Origin: Flavobacterium agricola
GTDB lineage: Bacteria; Bacteroidota; Bacteroidia; Flavobacteriales; Flavobacteriaceae
Reading direction: 5' to 3'
Assembly: GCF_025919725.1 (NCBI RefSeq)
Contig: NZ_CP081495.1
Location: forward strand, 2,294,001-2,358,000
Length of the DNA: 64,000 nucleotides
A program made the translations under genes and the position numbers. This document shows, piece after piece, positions 36,286-45,807 of this stretch; the first letter of the stretch is position 1; every line of letters starts with the position of its first letter. The notes beneath the pieces were generated by a model that ran no database searches, was not told the DNA's origin, and worked only from the letters and a program-made list of their open reading frames with translations.

Positions 36286-37398
36286 ATGAATCAGGCAGAA
36301 CTTTACCATTTACTTCGTTTAAATATAACGCCTAATATCGGATATATTATTGGGCGTCGGTTAATTTTTGCCTTTGGTTCTGCAACCGCGGTTTTTAATG
36401 CAAGCAAAGCAGATGTTTTAGCGATTGATAAGGTTGGCCCGCAGGTTTATCAGGTCTTGCATAAAAATTTAGATGCTGAAACGCATAAAAAGATTGAATC
36501 CGAAATGGCTTATATTGCCGCCAACAACATTCAGGTTCTGCCCGTTACGCATCCCAATTATCCCGAACATTTAAAACATTGTTACGATGCGCCATTTTTA
36601 CTTTTTTGTAAAGGAAAAATTGATTTAAACGCAAAGCGAATTATTAGTATTATAGGAACCCGAAGTTTAACCAAATACGGAGCTGTTTTTTGCGAATCGT
36701 TGGTAGAAGCAATTGCGCCTTATGATCCGGTTATTGTTAGCGGATTAGCTTACGGAACCGATGCTTGGGTGCATCAATTGGCGTTAAAATATAAACTGCA
36801 AACCATAGCTGTTTTACCCAGTGGTTTCGCAAATATATATCCCAAAGAGCATAAAACATTAAGTAATCAAATTTGTGAAAACGGCGGATTAATTTCGGAG
36901 TTTTGGCACCAGCGTTATCCAGAAAAAGAAAATTTTGTAAAACGTAACCGAATTGTTGCAGGAATAAGCGTTGCCACCGTATTAATAGAAAGTGCTTTAA
37001 AGGGCGGTTCGTTGCTTACCACCGGTTTTGCTAATGATTACGATCGGGAAGTTTATGCACTGCCAGGTAAAGTAACCGATGCGTTTAGCCAAGGTTGTAA
37101 TGCGCTAATTAAAAAACATTTGGCAACTATTTTAACTTCACCATCCGATTTAATTTCTGGCTTAAGTTGGGATGTAACGCATAAGCCCAAAGCAACCGTA
37201 CAAACTCAACTTTTTTTAGAATTGGAACCCAACGAACAGCTGATTTATGATTTTTTAGTCAAAAACGGCAAATCTTTTTTTGATGTTATTCAGGTTGGTT
37301 GTGGTTTACCAAGCGCAACAATAAGTGCTTTGCTTTTGCAAATGGAATTAAACGGAATCATTAAAAACCTACCGGGTAAGTTTTTCGATATCAAATAA
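36286..37398 (+). CDS. dprA: DNA-processing protein DprA
   Basis: 370 residues. DprA protects incoming single-stranded DNA and loads RecA during natural transformation. The N-terminal helix-hairpin-helix-like segment is followed by the Rossmann-like core with IIGTRSLTKYG, SGLAYGTDAWVHQLAL, GGLISEFWH and SALKGGSLLTTGFAND. The C-terminal winged-helix-type DprA end (NEQLIYDFLVKNGKSFFDVIQ) closes it. It ends at a strong terminator convergent with trpS. Intact. Confidence 0.95.
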   Translation: MNQAELYHLLRLNITPNIGYIIGRRLIFAFGSATAVFNASKADVLAIDKVGPQVYQVLHKNLDAETHKKIESEMAYIAANNIQVLPVTHPNYPEHLKHCYDAPFLLFCKGKIDLNAKRIISIIGTRSLTKYGAVFCESLVEAIAPYDPVIVSGLAYGTDAWVHQLALKYKLQTIAVLPSGFANIYPKEHKTLSNQICENGGLISEFWHQRYPEKENFVKRNRIVAGISVATVLIESALKGGSLLTTGFANDYDREVYALPGKVTDAFSQGCNALIKKHLATILTSPSDLISGLSWDVTHKPKATVQTQLFLELEPNEQLIYDFLVKNGKSFFDVIQVGCGLPSATISALLLQMELNGIIKNLPGKFFDIK

Positions 37399-37399
37399 A

Positions 37400-37427
37400 A
37401 AAACCTTAAACAATCGTTTAAGGTTTT
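37400..37427. terminator. Bidirectional terminator
   Basis: AAAACCTTAAAC / GTTTAAGGTTTT perfect 12-bp stem with AATC loop, between convergent dprA and trpS. Confidence 0.85.
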
Positions 37428-37432
37428 GTATT

Positions 37433-38401
37433 TTAATAGCCCAATTTTTGACGAACGCGTTGTAAAACGCCATTTGCAACTGTTGCAGCTTTTTGAGCTC
37501 CAATTTTTAGCAATTGGTCAACTTCGTCTAAATTATTTATGTAATAATTGTATTTTTCACGTTCTACTTTAAATGTGTCAACTAACAATTCAAAAAATTC
37601 TTGTTTGGCGTGACCATAACCGTAATTTCCTGCTAAATATTTAGCACGTAAACTTTCTATTTGTTCTGGTGTTGCTAGTAACGAATAAAGTTTAAAAACA
37701 TTACATGTATCTGGGTTTTTAGGTTCTTCAAGCGGAGTAGCATCGGTAACAATGCTCATAACTTGTTTACGTAGCGCTTTATCATCTAAAAAAATATTAA
37801 TAAAGTTGTTACGAGATTTACTCATTTTTTCGCCGTCAGTACCCGGAATGGTCATTACATTTTCCTCAATTTTTGCTTGAGGTAAAACAAATGTTTCGCC
37901 CATTTGGTGGTTAAAACGCGAAGCAACATCGCGCGTAATTTCTATATGTTGCAATTGGTCTTTACCAACCGGAACAATTTCTGCATCATATAATAAAATA
38001 TCAGCAGCCATTAACATCGGATATGTAAATAGTCCAGCATTAACATCGGCCAAATAATCTTGTTTATCTTTAAAAGAATGAGCAAGCGTTAACCGTTGAA
38101 ACGGAAAAAAACAGCTTAAATACCAACTTAGCTCACAAGTTTGAGGAACGTCCGATTGGCGGTAAAAAACTACTTTGTTAATATCTAAACCACAAGCAAG
38201 CCAAGTTGCTGCTGCACTATAAGTATTGTTGCGTAATAAATCTCCGTCTTTTATTTGTGTTGTAGAATGTAAATCTGCAATAAATAAAAAGGATTCGTTT
38301 TCCGGATTATTTGCCATATTTATGGCAGGGATAATTGCTCCCAAAAGATTACCTAAGTGAGGAGTACCTGTACTTTGAACTCCGGTTAAGATTTTTGCCA
38401 T
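37433..38401 (-). CDS. trpS: Tryptophan--tRNA ligase
   Basis: 322 residues, typical bacterial length. Class I signatures: the HIGH-type GTPHLGNLLG at about residues 12-21, the MAADILLYDAEIVPVGKDQLQHIE segment, and KMSKS at about 192-196. The minus-strand TACCTTTG at 38426-38419 is a plausible -7 promoter element 18 bases upstream. Intact and monocistronic. Confidence 0.96.
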   Translation of the reverse strand: MAKILTGVQSTGTPHLGNLLGAIIPAINMANNPENESFLFIADLHSTTQIKDGDLLRNNTYSAAATWLACGLDINKVVFYRQSDVPQTCELSWYLSCFFPFQRLTLAHSFKDKQDYLADVNAGLFTYPMLMAADILLYDAEIVPVGKDQLQHIEITRDVASRFNHQMGETFVLPQAKIEENVMTIPGTDGEKMSKSRNNFINIFLDDKALRKQVMSIVTDATPLEEPKNPDTCNVFKLYSLLATPEQIESLRAKYLAGNYGYGHAKQEFFELLVDTFKVEREKYNYYINNLDEVDQLLKIGAQKAATVANGVLQRVRQKLGY

Positions 38402-38418
38402 GTATAAAAAGTTTTACA

Positions 38419-38426
38419 CAAAGGTA
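38419..38426 (-). promoter_or_regulatory. -7 promoter element (TACCTTTG) of trpS
   Basis: TAnnTTTG match on the minus strand, 18 bases before the trpS ATG. Confidence 0.5.
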
Positions 38427-38485
38427 CAGCTTTTAGATTTTGTATAAAATGAATTGTTACATTTGATTATTAATAATATTTTTTC

Positions 38486-39242
38486 ATGCTTCGAATAGGT
38501 CTTGTTTATTTATGGCGCTTATGGTTTTACCTTTTGGCTATTTGCATAACCTTAGTTTTGCTGCCTTTTATTTTAGTAAGCGTTATTTCAAAAAAAACAT
38601 ATTCACTTTTTTTTCTTTTTTGCTAGAATTTGGAGTGCTGTAATTTTTTATGGCATCGGAATGCGATTTTCTTTAATTGATAGTTGTAAACCGCAAAAAA
38701 ATAAAAGCTATATTATTATCGCCAACCATACATCTATGCTCGATATTATGTTAATGGTTTTAGTAGCTAAAAATAATCCGTTTGTATTTGTAGGTAAAGC
38801 CGAATTGGCTAAAATTCCTGTTTTTGGGTTTGTTTACAAACGTACTTGTATTTTGGTAGATCGTAAGGATTTAAAAAGTAAAAAGAATGTTTATAGTGAA
38901 GCTCACGAAAAAATAACAAGTGAATTAAGCGTTTGTATTTTTCCTGAAGGTGGAGTAAACGATGATGAATCTGCTGTTTTAGATCCGTTTAAAGATGGTG
39001 CTTTTAGGTTGGCAATAGAGCATAAGTTGCCCATTTTACCCATTACCTTTTATGGCTTAAAAGATTTTTTCCCGTTTGTATTAAAAAAAGGAAAACCAGG
39101 CAATGTGCTGGTTAAAATTCATGAACCTATTGCAACAGAATCTTTATCTATTGAAGATAAAAAAGATTTAAACGCAGCTTGTCATGATTTAATTTTGAGG
39201 CAATTAACAACCTTTAGAGCCGAACAAATTAAAGAACAATAA
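38486..39242 (+). CDS. Lysophospholipid (1-acyl-glycerol-3-phosphate) acyltransferase, frameshifted
   Basis: About 251 residues when repaired. The start at 38486 (MLRIGLVYLWRLWFYLL) gives the usual N-terminal membrane helix, then the frame ends at 38625. The second frame continues through FARIWSAVIFYGIGMRFSLI. It holds the PlsC motifs NHTSMLD (HX4D), GKAELAKIPVFGF and FPEGG. The break is within the long A and T runs at about 38588-38622; 757 bases need -1 or +2, a typical homopolymer indel. It would make phosphatidic acid downstream of GpsA-derived glycerol 3-phosphate. An apparent 193-residue protein starting at 38661 is only the C-terminal part. Confidence 0.82.
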
Positions 39243-39840
39243 GGCTGTCTTGTTTTTCAACATTGGTTGATATTAAACTACTTGAATCAGAAACGCTATT
39301 GATATATTTTTCAATTTGTTCTGAGGTTAAAGTAGTTGTAGTAACTTTTTTAGCTGTGTTGTTTTTGTCTGCTCTAAAAACGTTGGCTTTTGTTGGCAGT
39401 GCTTTTTCAACTTTTGTTTCTGCATTCACTAAAGTTGTGTTTTGTAACAGGGTAACTTTTTTGTTTGTTTTTGCAGTACGAATTGTTTTTTCTTCTTTAT
39501 CAAAAACACCAGCCGGAGCTTCTGGTTTTATATCTAAACTTTTACCTAAATAATCTGGCAAAGTAGCTTCTATGGCTTGTTCCATAACAATAGGAGCAGG
39601 GGCAATAAAATCCCGTTTTTGTTCTGCTAAATTGTTTACAAACAAATATCCAACTACCATTGTAACCGTTACAACAGCAGCAATTTGGTACTTATAAGTT
39701 TGTAAGTACGAGGTTATAGAAAAAGCGGCTTTTGGTGCCATAGCATTCGAAATATTTGACCAAGAATTCTGTGGTGCGTTTACTTCAAAATCTTTAAATT
39801 TTTCTTTAAAAAGGCGGTCTAAATTTTTTAAATTACTCAT
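39229..39840 (-). CDS. Membrane-anchored protein, probable anti-sigma partner of the ECF factor
   Basis: 203 residues. A short cytoplasmic N-terminus contains FEVNAPQNSWSNISNAM, a pattern seen at the start of many Bacteroidota anti-sigma-like proteins. One membrane helix lies at about 53-70, followed by a Lys/Thr-rich periplasmic region of low complexity. The gene overlaps the ECF sigma gene by 8 bases, the usual arrangement of a sigma/anti-sigma pair. It also overlaps the end of the convergent acyltransferase by 14 bases. The anti-sigma role is inferred from context. Confidence 0.65.
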   Translation of the reverse strand: MSNLKNLDRLFKEKFKDFEVNAPQNSWSNISNAMAPKAAFSITSYLQTYKYQIAAVVTVTMVVGYLFVNNLAEQKRDFIAPAPIVMEQAIEATLPDYLGKSLDIKPEAPAGVFDKEEKTIRTAKTNKKVTLLQNTTLVNAETKVEKALPTKANVFRADKNNTAKKVTTTTLTSEQIEKYINSVSDSSSLISTNVEKQDSLIVL

Positions 39841-40384
39841 TTACGGTTAGCAATAAATTATTGTTTTGGTAAGATTCTACTTTTTCTTTTAAGATTAAGC
39901 GGGCTCTTGCCAAATTAGATTTTGAGGTTCCTGTTGATATGTTTAATAATTCTGCAATTTCCTTATGCGAATAATCTTCAAAAACATACAAGTTGAACAC
40001 CAAACGATATTGATTGGGTAAATCTTGTACAATTTTCAATAAATAGTCCAACGGTATGTTTTCTTGGTCTAAAACCTCTACTTCAACCATTTCTGGAAGT
40101 TCGTCACTCACAATTTCTAGAACACCGGGCGATCGGTAGGTTTGTAAAATATTATTTATAAATAAGCGTTTTGCCCAACCTTCGAACGAACCTTTAAACG
40201 CAAAAGTATTTAATTTAGTAAACAATAAAATAAACCCATCTTGTAGGTTATCTTGTGCTTCGGTGTAATTTCTAGAGTATTTTAAACAAATGCTAAACAT
40301 TTTGGGCGCAAGCATTTTATACAATTGCTCCTGAGCAATTACATCGTTTTTTAAACATTTGTATATGATGTCTTTGTATACCAA
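39833..40384 (-). CDS. ECF-type RNA polymerase sigma factor
   Basis: 183 residues. Region 2 covers about 5-75 (AQEQLYKMLAPKMFSICLKYSRNYTEAQDNLQDGFILLF) and region 4 covers about 115-170 (LPNQYRLVFNLYVFEDYSHKEIAELLNISTGTSKSNLARAR). It would direct RNA polymerase to an unknown stress regulon, held in check by the overlapping downstream membrane protein. It lies downstream of recA on the same strand, separated by a terminator. Confidence 0.9.
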   Translation of the reverse strand: MVYKDIIYKCLKNDVIAQEQLYKMLAPKMFSICLKYSRNYTEAQDNLQDGFILLFTKLNTFAFKGSFEGWAKRLFINNILQTYRSPGVLEIVSDELPEMVEVEVLDQENIPLDYLLKIVQDLPNQYRLVFNLYVFEDYSHKEIAELLNISTGTSKSNLARARLILKEKVESYQNNNLLLTVNE

Positions 40385-40452
40385 ATTTGTTTTAATAAAT
40401 AATATAATAATTAATTTTAGGCCATATAAAGGTGCGAAAAAAAAATGAAAAT

Positions 40453-40484
40453 AAAAAAGCTCAGTTGTTAAACTGAGCTTTTTT
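40453..40484 (-). terminator. Rho-independent terminator of recA
   Basis: AAAAAAGCTCAGTT / AACTGAGCTTTTTT stem with a 4-base loop, directly after recA. Confidence 0.85.
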
Positions 40485-40489
40485 AACGA

Positions 40490-41495
40490 TTATTGGTTTT
40501 CTTTTTCTTTAAGATATTCTTTAATTTTAGTTTCAAGTTCGTCCATTAATTCAGGATTGTCTTTAATTAAAAGCTTAACTGCATCACGTCCTTGGCCTAA
40601 TTTTGTTTCGCCATAGCTAAACCATGATCCTGCTTTTTTAACAATTTCAAACTCAACTGCTAAGTCTAAAACTTCACCAACTTTAGAAATTCCTTCGCCA
40701 TACATCACATCAAATTCTGCGGTACGGAAAGGTGGTGCAACTTTATTTTTTACAATTTTAACCTTAGTGCGGTTACCAATTACATTTTCGCCATCTTTAA
40801 TTTGTGTTGATTTTCTGATATCAATACGAACAGAAGCGTAAAACTTTAAGGCATTACCACCCGTTGTAGTTTCTGGGTTTCCGAACATAACCCCAATTTT
40901 TTCACGCAATTGGTTAATAAAGAAAACTGTACAATTGGTTTTATTAATGGTCCCGGTTAATTTACGTAAAGCTTGTGACATTAAACGCGCATGTAATCCC
41001 ATTTTAGAATCACCCATGTCGCCTTCAATTTCAGATTTTGGTGTTAAAGCGGCAACTGAGTCAATTACTACTAAATCAACTGCTCCAGAACGAATTAAAC
41101 TTTCAGCAATTTCTAAAGCTTGCTCCCCATTATCTGGTTGAGATATAATTAAGTTGTCAATATCAACGCCTAATTTTTCAGCATAAAAACGGTCAAAAGC
41201 ATGTTCAGCATCAATAAAAGCAGCAATTCCACCTTGTTTTTGTGCTTCTGCAATAGCGTGTAACGTTAAAGTTGTTTTACCTGAAGATTCTGGTCCGTAA
41301 ATTTCTATTATACGTCCACGGGTAACCATTAACGCCTAAAGCTAAATCAATACCTAATGATCCAGACGGAATAGCTTCAACTTCTTCAACCGCGCTATCG
41401 CCTAATTTCATTACCGTTCCTTTTCCAAAAGCTTTATCAAGCTTATCTAAAGTAAGTTGCAATGCTTTTAATTTTGCTTCTTTATCTGTGCTCAT
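40490..41495 (-). CDS. recA: Recombinase RecA, frameshifted
   Basis: The repaired protein is about 335 residues. The first frame carries the N-terminus (MSTDKEAKLKALQLTLDKLD...GKGTVMKLGD) up to ALGVNGYP. The second continues with RGRIIEIYGPESSGKTT (Walker A), the MAW/L1 region (TPKSEIEGDMGDSKMG), L2 (FINQLREKIGVMFGNPETTTGG) and the C-terminal domain. The break is at about 41320-41328. 1006 bases is two short of 336 codons, and restoring GC/CG (ccc[gc]gtgga) gives YPRGR, the conserved sequence. I infer an assembly indel. RecA works with RecO and DprA, both in this window. Confidence 0.93.
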
Positions 41496-41891
41496 GTGTT
41501 TCTTTTTTTAGTAAAAATACTCTTTTTTTTGAATTGAATCGATATAACTTTTCTCGAATTATTTCTTATGATTGATTTTCAGTTACAAAGTAATGCTTTT
41601 GTAAAGACAAAATACGGCTTTGTTTTTTTGGAGTTTTGAAAATTTTTATTCACCATCTAAATTATTTATCTAGTTAAAAATAGTAATGCTTCTTTTTAAG
41701 AATTTTAACAACTTTTATTTTGTTTTTTTGTTGTGTTTGTTTGCTAAAAAGTTTTATTTAATTGTTTTGTTTAACAATTTGCTATTCAGGCAAATAAATT
41801 TGGTAAAAACGCTTTTTTATGTTGGTGTTGTATATACATTTGCACTCGATTTTTAACTCGATTATAAAAATTTTTAATACAAAATTTTACC
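41496..41891. other. AT-rich divergent intergenic region between recA and kup
   Basis: About 395 bases with no credible coding frame. A TACATTTG -7 element lies at 41835-41842 for kup. No clear promoter for recA and no known riboswitch were recognised. Confidence 0.5.
41835..41842 (+). promoter_or_regulatory. -7 promoter element (TACATTTG) of kup
   Basis: TAnnTTTG match 49 bases before the kup ATG, leaving a short leader. Confidence 0.5.
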
Positions 41892-43865
41892 ATGTCACAA
41901 GCAAGTAATCATCTTAGCAAAGTTAGTTTAGGTACTTTATTGGTAACCTTAGGAATTATTTATGGTGATATTGGTACTTCGCCTTTGTATGTAATGAAGG
42001 CCATTATGGGGCGAAATGCTATTGATGAAGCTGTTGTTTTAGGAGCCATTTCTTGCGTGTTTTGGACCTTAACTTTACAAACTACAGTGAAATATGTTTT
42101 TTTAACTTTAAAAGCTGATAATAACGGAGAAGGTGGTATTTTTTCGTTATTCACGTTGGTTAAAAAACTTAAAAAGCCGTGGTTAATTGTTCCTGCTATT
42201 TTAGGAGGAAGTGCTTTGTTGGCTGACGGAATTATTACCCCACCAATTTCAATTTCTTCAGCGGTTGAAGGATTAAAAATTTATTCACCCAACTTGGCAA
42301 CCATTCCAATTGTAATCGGAATTTTATGTGGTATCTTTTTTATTCAGCAATTCGGTACTAAAACTATAGGTAAACTTTTTGGCCCGATGATGTTAATCTG
42401 GTTTTTAATGCTGGGTATTTTAGGTTTTGGTCATTTACTAGGTAATTTGTCGGTATTAAAAGCTTTAAACCCGTACTATGCCATTCATTTATTAAGCATT
42501 CATTCTGAAGGATATTTGGTTTTAGGTTTTGTGTTTTTATGTACTACAGGAGCCGAAGCTTTATATAGCGATTTAGGCCATTGCGGAATTAAAAATATTA
42601 GAATCAGTTGGATTTTTGTAAAAACCATGTTGGTTTTAAGCTATTTTGGTCAAGGTGCTTTACTTATTCAGCATGTTGGACAAACCTTGGTAGATTTATC
42701 TCCAAACTCCGATCAACCTGCCAATCCGTTTTACTTGGTAATGCCCGATTGGTTTTTACCTTTCGGAATTGGTATTGCAACTATGGCTGCTGTTATTGCT
42801 TCTCAGGCCTTAATTAGCGGTTCGTTTACGTTAATTAACGAAGCTATCCGATTAAATCTATGGCCAAAAGTTCGTGTAAAATTCCCAACAAATGTTAGAG
42901 GGCAATTGTACATTCCATCCATTAACTTTTTGTTGTTTGTAGGTTGCGTTTTTGTGGTTTTGCATTTTAAAGAATCGGGTAATATGGAAGCTGCTTATGG
43001 GCTTGCCATCACACTTTGTATGATTTCTACCACCATTTTATTAGGTTATTTTATGGTGCTAAAACGGGTGCATATTTTATTAATCATTCCGGTGGTGCTT
43101 ATTTATTTAGCTATTGAAGTTTCGTTTTTTGTAGCTAACCTTCAAAAATTTTCTCACGGCGGTTATGTAACGGTTTTCATTGCTGGTATTTTAGCTGCAG
43201 TAATGACCATTAATTATTTAGGTAAAAAAATTAGAAGAGGATATACCGATTTAGTTGAATTTGTGGATTACGAACAAATTTTAACCGATTTAAGTCAAGA
43301 TCAGTCGGTACCTAAATACGCAACAAACTTGGTGTACCTAACCAATTCTTTTTATCCAACGCAAGTTGAATACAAAGCCATGTATTCCATTATAAACAGA
43401 AGACCTAAAAGAGCCGATAATTATTGGTTTGTACACGTAAATGTTGCTGATGAACCGTATAAATTAGCTTACCGCGTAGTAAAATACGGCCCAAACCAAA
43501 ACATATTGCGTATTGATTTCTATTTAGGATTCAGAAACGAGCAGCGCATCAATGTTTTAATGAAACAAGTGGTAACAGAGTTAATGGAAAATGGTGAAAT
43601 AGATATAACCAGTCGTTACGAATCGTTAAGTGATAAAAACATGATTGGTGATTTTGAATATGTGTTGATTGAAAAAGAATTATCTTATGATAACGATTTA
43701 CCCATGAAAGAAAAAATCATTTTAGATCTGTACGATTTTTTAAAACGAATCTCTCTTTCTGAAGAAAAAGCTTTTGGTTTAGACAGCAGCGCGGTTAAAA
43801 TTGAGCATTTTCCTTTAATTATTCGACCAATTGAAGAATTGCCGTTAAAACGAATTCAAGATTAA
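41892..43865 (+). CDS. kup: Kup-family potassium uptake transporter
   Basis: 657 residues: about 12 membrane helices in the first 450, then a cytosolic C-terminal domain. The family signature GIIYGDIGTSPLYVMK is at about 21-36, followed by EGGIFSLFTLV, GSALLADGIITPPISISSAVEGL and the TGAEALYSDLGHCG motif near 220. It imports K+ by proton symport. Monocistronic with its own -7 element. Intact. Confidence 0.95.
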   Translation: MSQASNHLSKVSLGTLLVTLGIIYGDIGTSPLYVMKAIMGRNAIDEAVVLGAISCVFWTLTLQTTVKYVFLTLKADNNGEGGIFSLFTLVKKLKKPWLIVPAILGGSALLADGIITPPISISSAVEGLKIYSPNLATIPIVIGILCGIFFIQQFGTKTIGKLFGPMMLIWFLMLGILGFGHLLGNLSVLKALNPYYAIHLLSIHSEGYLVLGFVFLCTTGAEALYSDLGHCGIKNIRISWIFVKTMLVLSYFGQGALLIQHVGQTLVDLSPNSDQPANPFYLVMPDWFLPFGIGIATMAAVIASQALISGSFTLINEAIRLNLWPKVRVKFPTNVRGQLYIPSINFLLFVGCVFVVLHFKESGNMEAAYGLAITLCMISTTILLGYFMVLKRVHILLIIPVVLIYLAIEVSFFVANLQKFSHGGYVTVFIAGILAAVMTINYLGKKIRRGYTDLVEFVDYEQILTDLSQDQSVPKYATNLVYLTNSFYPTQVEYKAMYSIINRRPKRADNYWFVHVNVADEPYKLAYRVVKYGPNQNILRIDFYLGFRNEQRINVLMKQVVTELMENGEIDITSRYESLSDKNMIGDFEYVLIEKELSYDNDLPMKEKIILDLYDFLKRISLSEEKAFGLDSSAVKIEHFPLIIRPIEELPLKRIQD

Positions 43866-43952
43866 TACTATATTACTTTAAAATGACAGATTATAATTTT
43901 ATAAATTGCCTTTTTCAGTAAATGAAGTTACTTAAACAAATATAAAAAAAGC

Positions 43953-44279
43953 ATGAAAAAAAAATATATTTCCATTCTATTAGCTTCCTTTTTTGTTAGT
44001 TGTGCTACTCAAACCTCATTAAATCCTGTTCAAAATAATGGACCTAAAAAAGAAGTTTACATTGGTATGCCTTTAGATCAATTTAAAGAATCTGTTCCAA
44101 ACAATAGCTACGTAATGTATAAAGGCGAAGTAACGGTGTATAAAGCAGATTTTAGTAATCGTGATACAACAGAAAATAAAAAAGCAAGACGTGATTTTCG
44201 CTATTTTTATTTTATAAACGATGAGCTAGTAAATGTTGATGCAGGTGCTGGAGTAAAAAGCTATAAAATGGGCTGGTAA
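43953..44279 (+). CDS. Small putative lipoprotein
   Basis: 108 residues. The N-terminus MKKKYISILLASFFVSCA has the lipobox FVSC, with the lipidated Cys at about residue 17. The mature part includes KKEVYIGMPLDQFKESVPN, a pattern reminiscent of small SmpA/BamE-like outer-membrane lipoproteins, though the match is weak. It lies 87 bases after kup on the same strand without a clear terminator between them. Function unknown. Confidence 0.7.
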   Translation: MKKKYISILLASFFVSCATQTSLNPVQNNGPKKEVYIGMPLDQFKESVPNNSYVMYKGEVTVYKADFSNRDTTENKKARRDFRYFYFINDELVNVDAGAGVKSYKMGW

Positions 44280-44370
44280 TTTTTCAAATAGATTTATAAA
44301 TAAATCAGATTAAGAAATTCTGTACCTAAAATATATGACTTTTGTCGTGTAACTTCAATTAATTATATCG

Positions 44371-44378
44371 TAAATTTG
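44371..44378 (+). promoter_or_regulatory. -7 promoter element (TAAATTTG) of the trhO operon
   Basis: TAnnTTTG match 60 bases before the trhO ATG. Confidence 0.5.
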
Positions 44379-44438
44379 CGGCAAAATCCTTCCATTTAGG
44401 GTTTACATATATTTACTACTCACTTAAAAGTTTATAGC

Positions 44439-45806
44439 ATGCAACTGTATAACACTTTAAGCGCTGAAGAACGCGCGCAATTAATTGAGCAAGCTGGAGA
44501 AAAAAGACTGACTTTGTCTTTTTATGCTTATGCCAATATTCAAGATCCCGAAAAATTTCGTAACGATTTATTTATAGCTTGGAATGAGCTTGGTGCTTTA
44601 GGACGTACATACGTAGCGCACGAAGGTATTAATGCTCAAATGTCTGTTCCTGCCGAAAATTTTGAAGCTTTTAGAGAAACTTTAGAAGCTTATGATTTTA
44701 TGAAAGGCATTCGCTTAAATGTAGCTGTTGAGCAAGATGATTTATCGTTTTTAAAATTAACAGTAAAAGTTCGTAATAAAATTGTTGCCGACGGATTAGA
44801 TGATGCAACTTTTGATGTTACCAATAAAGGTATTCATTTAGGAGCAAAAGAATTTAATGACATGTTAAACGATCCGAACGTTGTTGTGGTAGATTTTAGA
44901 AACCATTACGAAAGTGAAATTGGTCGTTTTACAGGTGCTATTACACCAGATGTTGATACGTTTCGCGAATCATTACCAATTATTAACGAGCAACTACAAG
45001 CACATAAAGAAGATAAAAAACTTTTAATGTATTGTACGGGCGGTATTCGTTGTGAAAAAGCCAGTGCCTATTTCAAGCACCAAGGTTTTAAAAATGTGTA
45101 TCAGCTAGAAGGCGGAATTATTGAATACACACGCCAAGTTAAAGAACAAGGATTAGAAAGTAAATTTATTGGTAAAAACTTTGTTTTTGATCACCGTTTA
45201 GGCGAAAGAATTACAGACGATATTATTGCCAATTGCCACCAATGTGGTAAACCTTGTGATACGCACGTAAACTGTGCCAACGAAGGATGCCATTTGTTAT
45301 TCATTCAGTGTGACGAATGTCACGAAAAAATGCACGGATGTTGTTCAGACGAATGTGTAGATATTATTCAACTGCCGATTGAAGAACAAAAGAAAATCAG
45401 AAAAGGCGTTCAAAAAGGCAATTTAATTTTCAAGAAAGGAAAATCGGATGCGCTTAAATTTAAAAAAGAGCGAAACGTTTTCGAAGAAATTGTTCCTGTA
45501 AAAGTAGCTAAGGTTACCGAAATCAGAAAGAAAAAAGCCGAACGTAAAGTTTATGTTGCCCAAGGCGAACATTATTTTACAAAAGCTTCAGTTGCCCAAT
45601 TCATTATCGAAAACAAAGCATTACAAATCGGTGACGAAATTGTAATTCAAGGACCAACAACTGACGAAGAGCGTTTAACCTTAACAGCAATGAAAGTTAA
45701 CGGTCAAAATGTTGATAAAGCTGTAGTAGGCGATAAAGTAACTTTCGAAGTACCTTTTAGAATTCGCTTATCAGACAAATTATTTGTAATCGAAAAAAAC
45801 AAATAG
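44439..45806 (+). CDS. trhO: tRNA uridine-34 hydroxylase TrhO with an added C-terminal module
   Basis: 455 residues, about 100 longer than E. coli TrhO (YceA). TrhO makes 5-hydroxyuridine at position 34 of tRNA in an oxygen-dependent reaction. The N-terminal UPF0176 domain holds AHEGINAQ near residue 60. A rhodanese domain follows with CTGGIRCEKA (Cys199 and Cys205), then a Cys-rich segment (CHQCGKPCDTHVNC, CDECHEKMHGCCSDEC) at about 266-305. Residues 369-455 (from RKVYVAQGEHYF to the end) are homologous to the C-terminal domain of the next gene, trhP. The stop is 1 base before the trhP start, so the two are cotranscribed. Confidence 0.92.
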   Translation: MQLYNTLSAEERAQLIEQAGEKRLTLSFYAYANIQDPEKFRNDLFIAWNELGALGRTYVAHEGINAQMSVPAENFEAFRETLEAYDFMKGIRLNVAVEQDDLSFLKLTVKVRNKIVADGLDDATFDVTNKGIHLGAKEFNDMLNDPNVVVVDFRNHYESEIGRFTGAITPDVDTFRESLPIINEQLQAHKEDKKLLMYCTGGIRCEKASAYFKHQGFKNVYQLEGGIIEYTRQVKEQGLESKFIGKNFVFDHRLGERITDDIIANCHQCGKPCDTHVNCANEGCHLLFIQCDECHEKMHGCCSDECVDIIQLPIEEQKKIRKGVQKGNLIFKKGKSDALKFKKERNVFEEIVPVKVAKVTEIRKKKAERKVYVAQGEHYFTKASVAQFIIENKALQIGDEIVIQGPTTDEERLTLTAMKVNGQNVDKAVVGDKVTFEVPFRIRLSDKLFVIEKNK

Positions 45807-45807
45807 C

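Noticed and set aside
38661..39242. A 193-residue acyltransferase starting at 38661
   Set aside because: The family's N-terminal helix is encoded upstream from 38486 in another frame; 38661 is internal.
41496..41891. A c-di-AMP (ydaO) riboswitch upstream of kup
   Set aside because: None of the conserved aptamer segments is visible, and the -7 element leaves a leader of about 40 bases.
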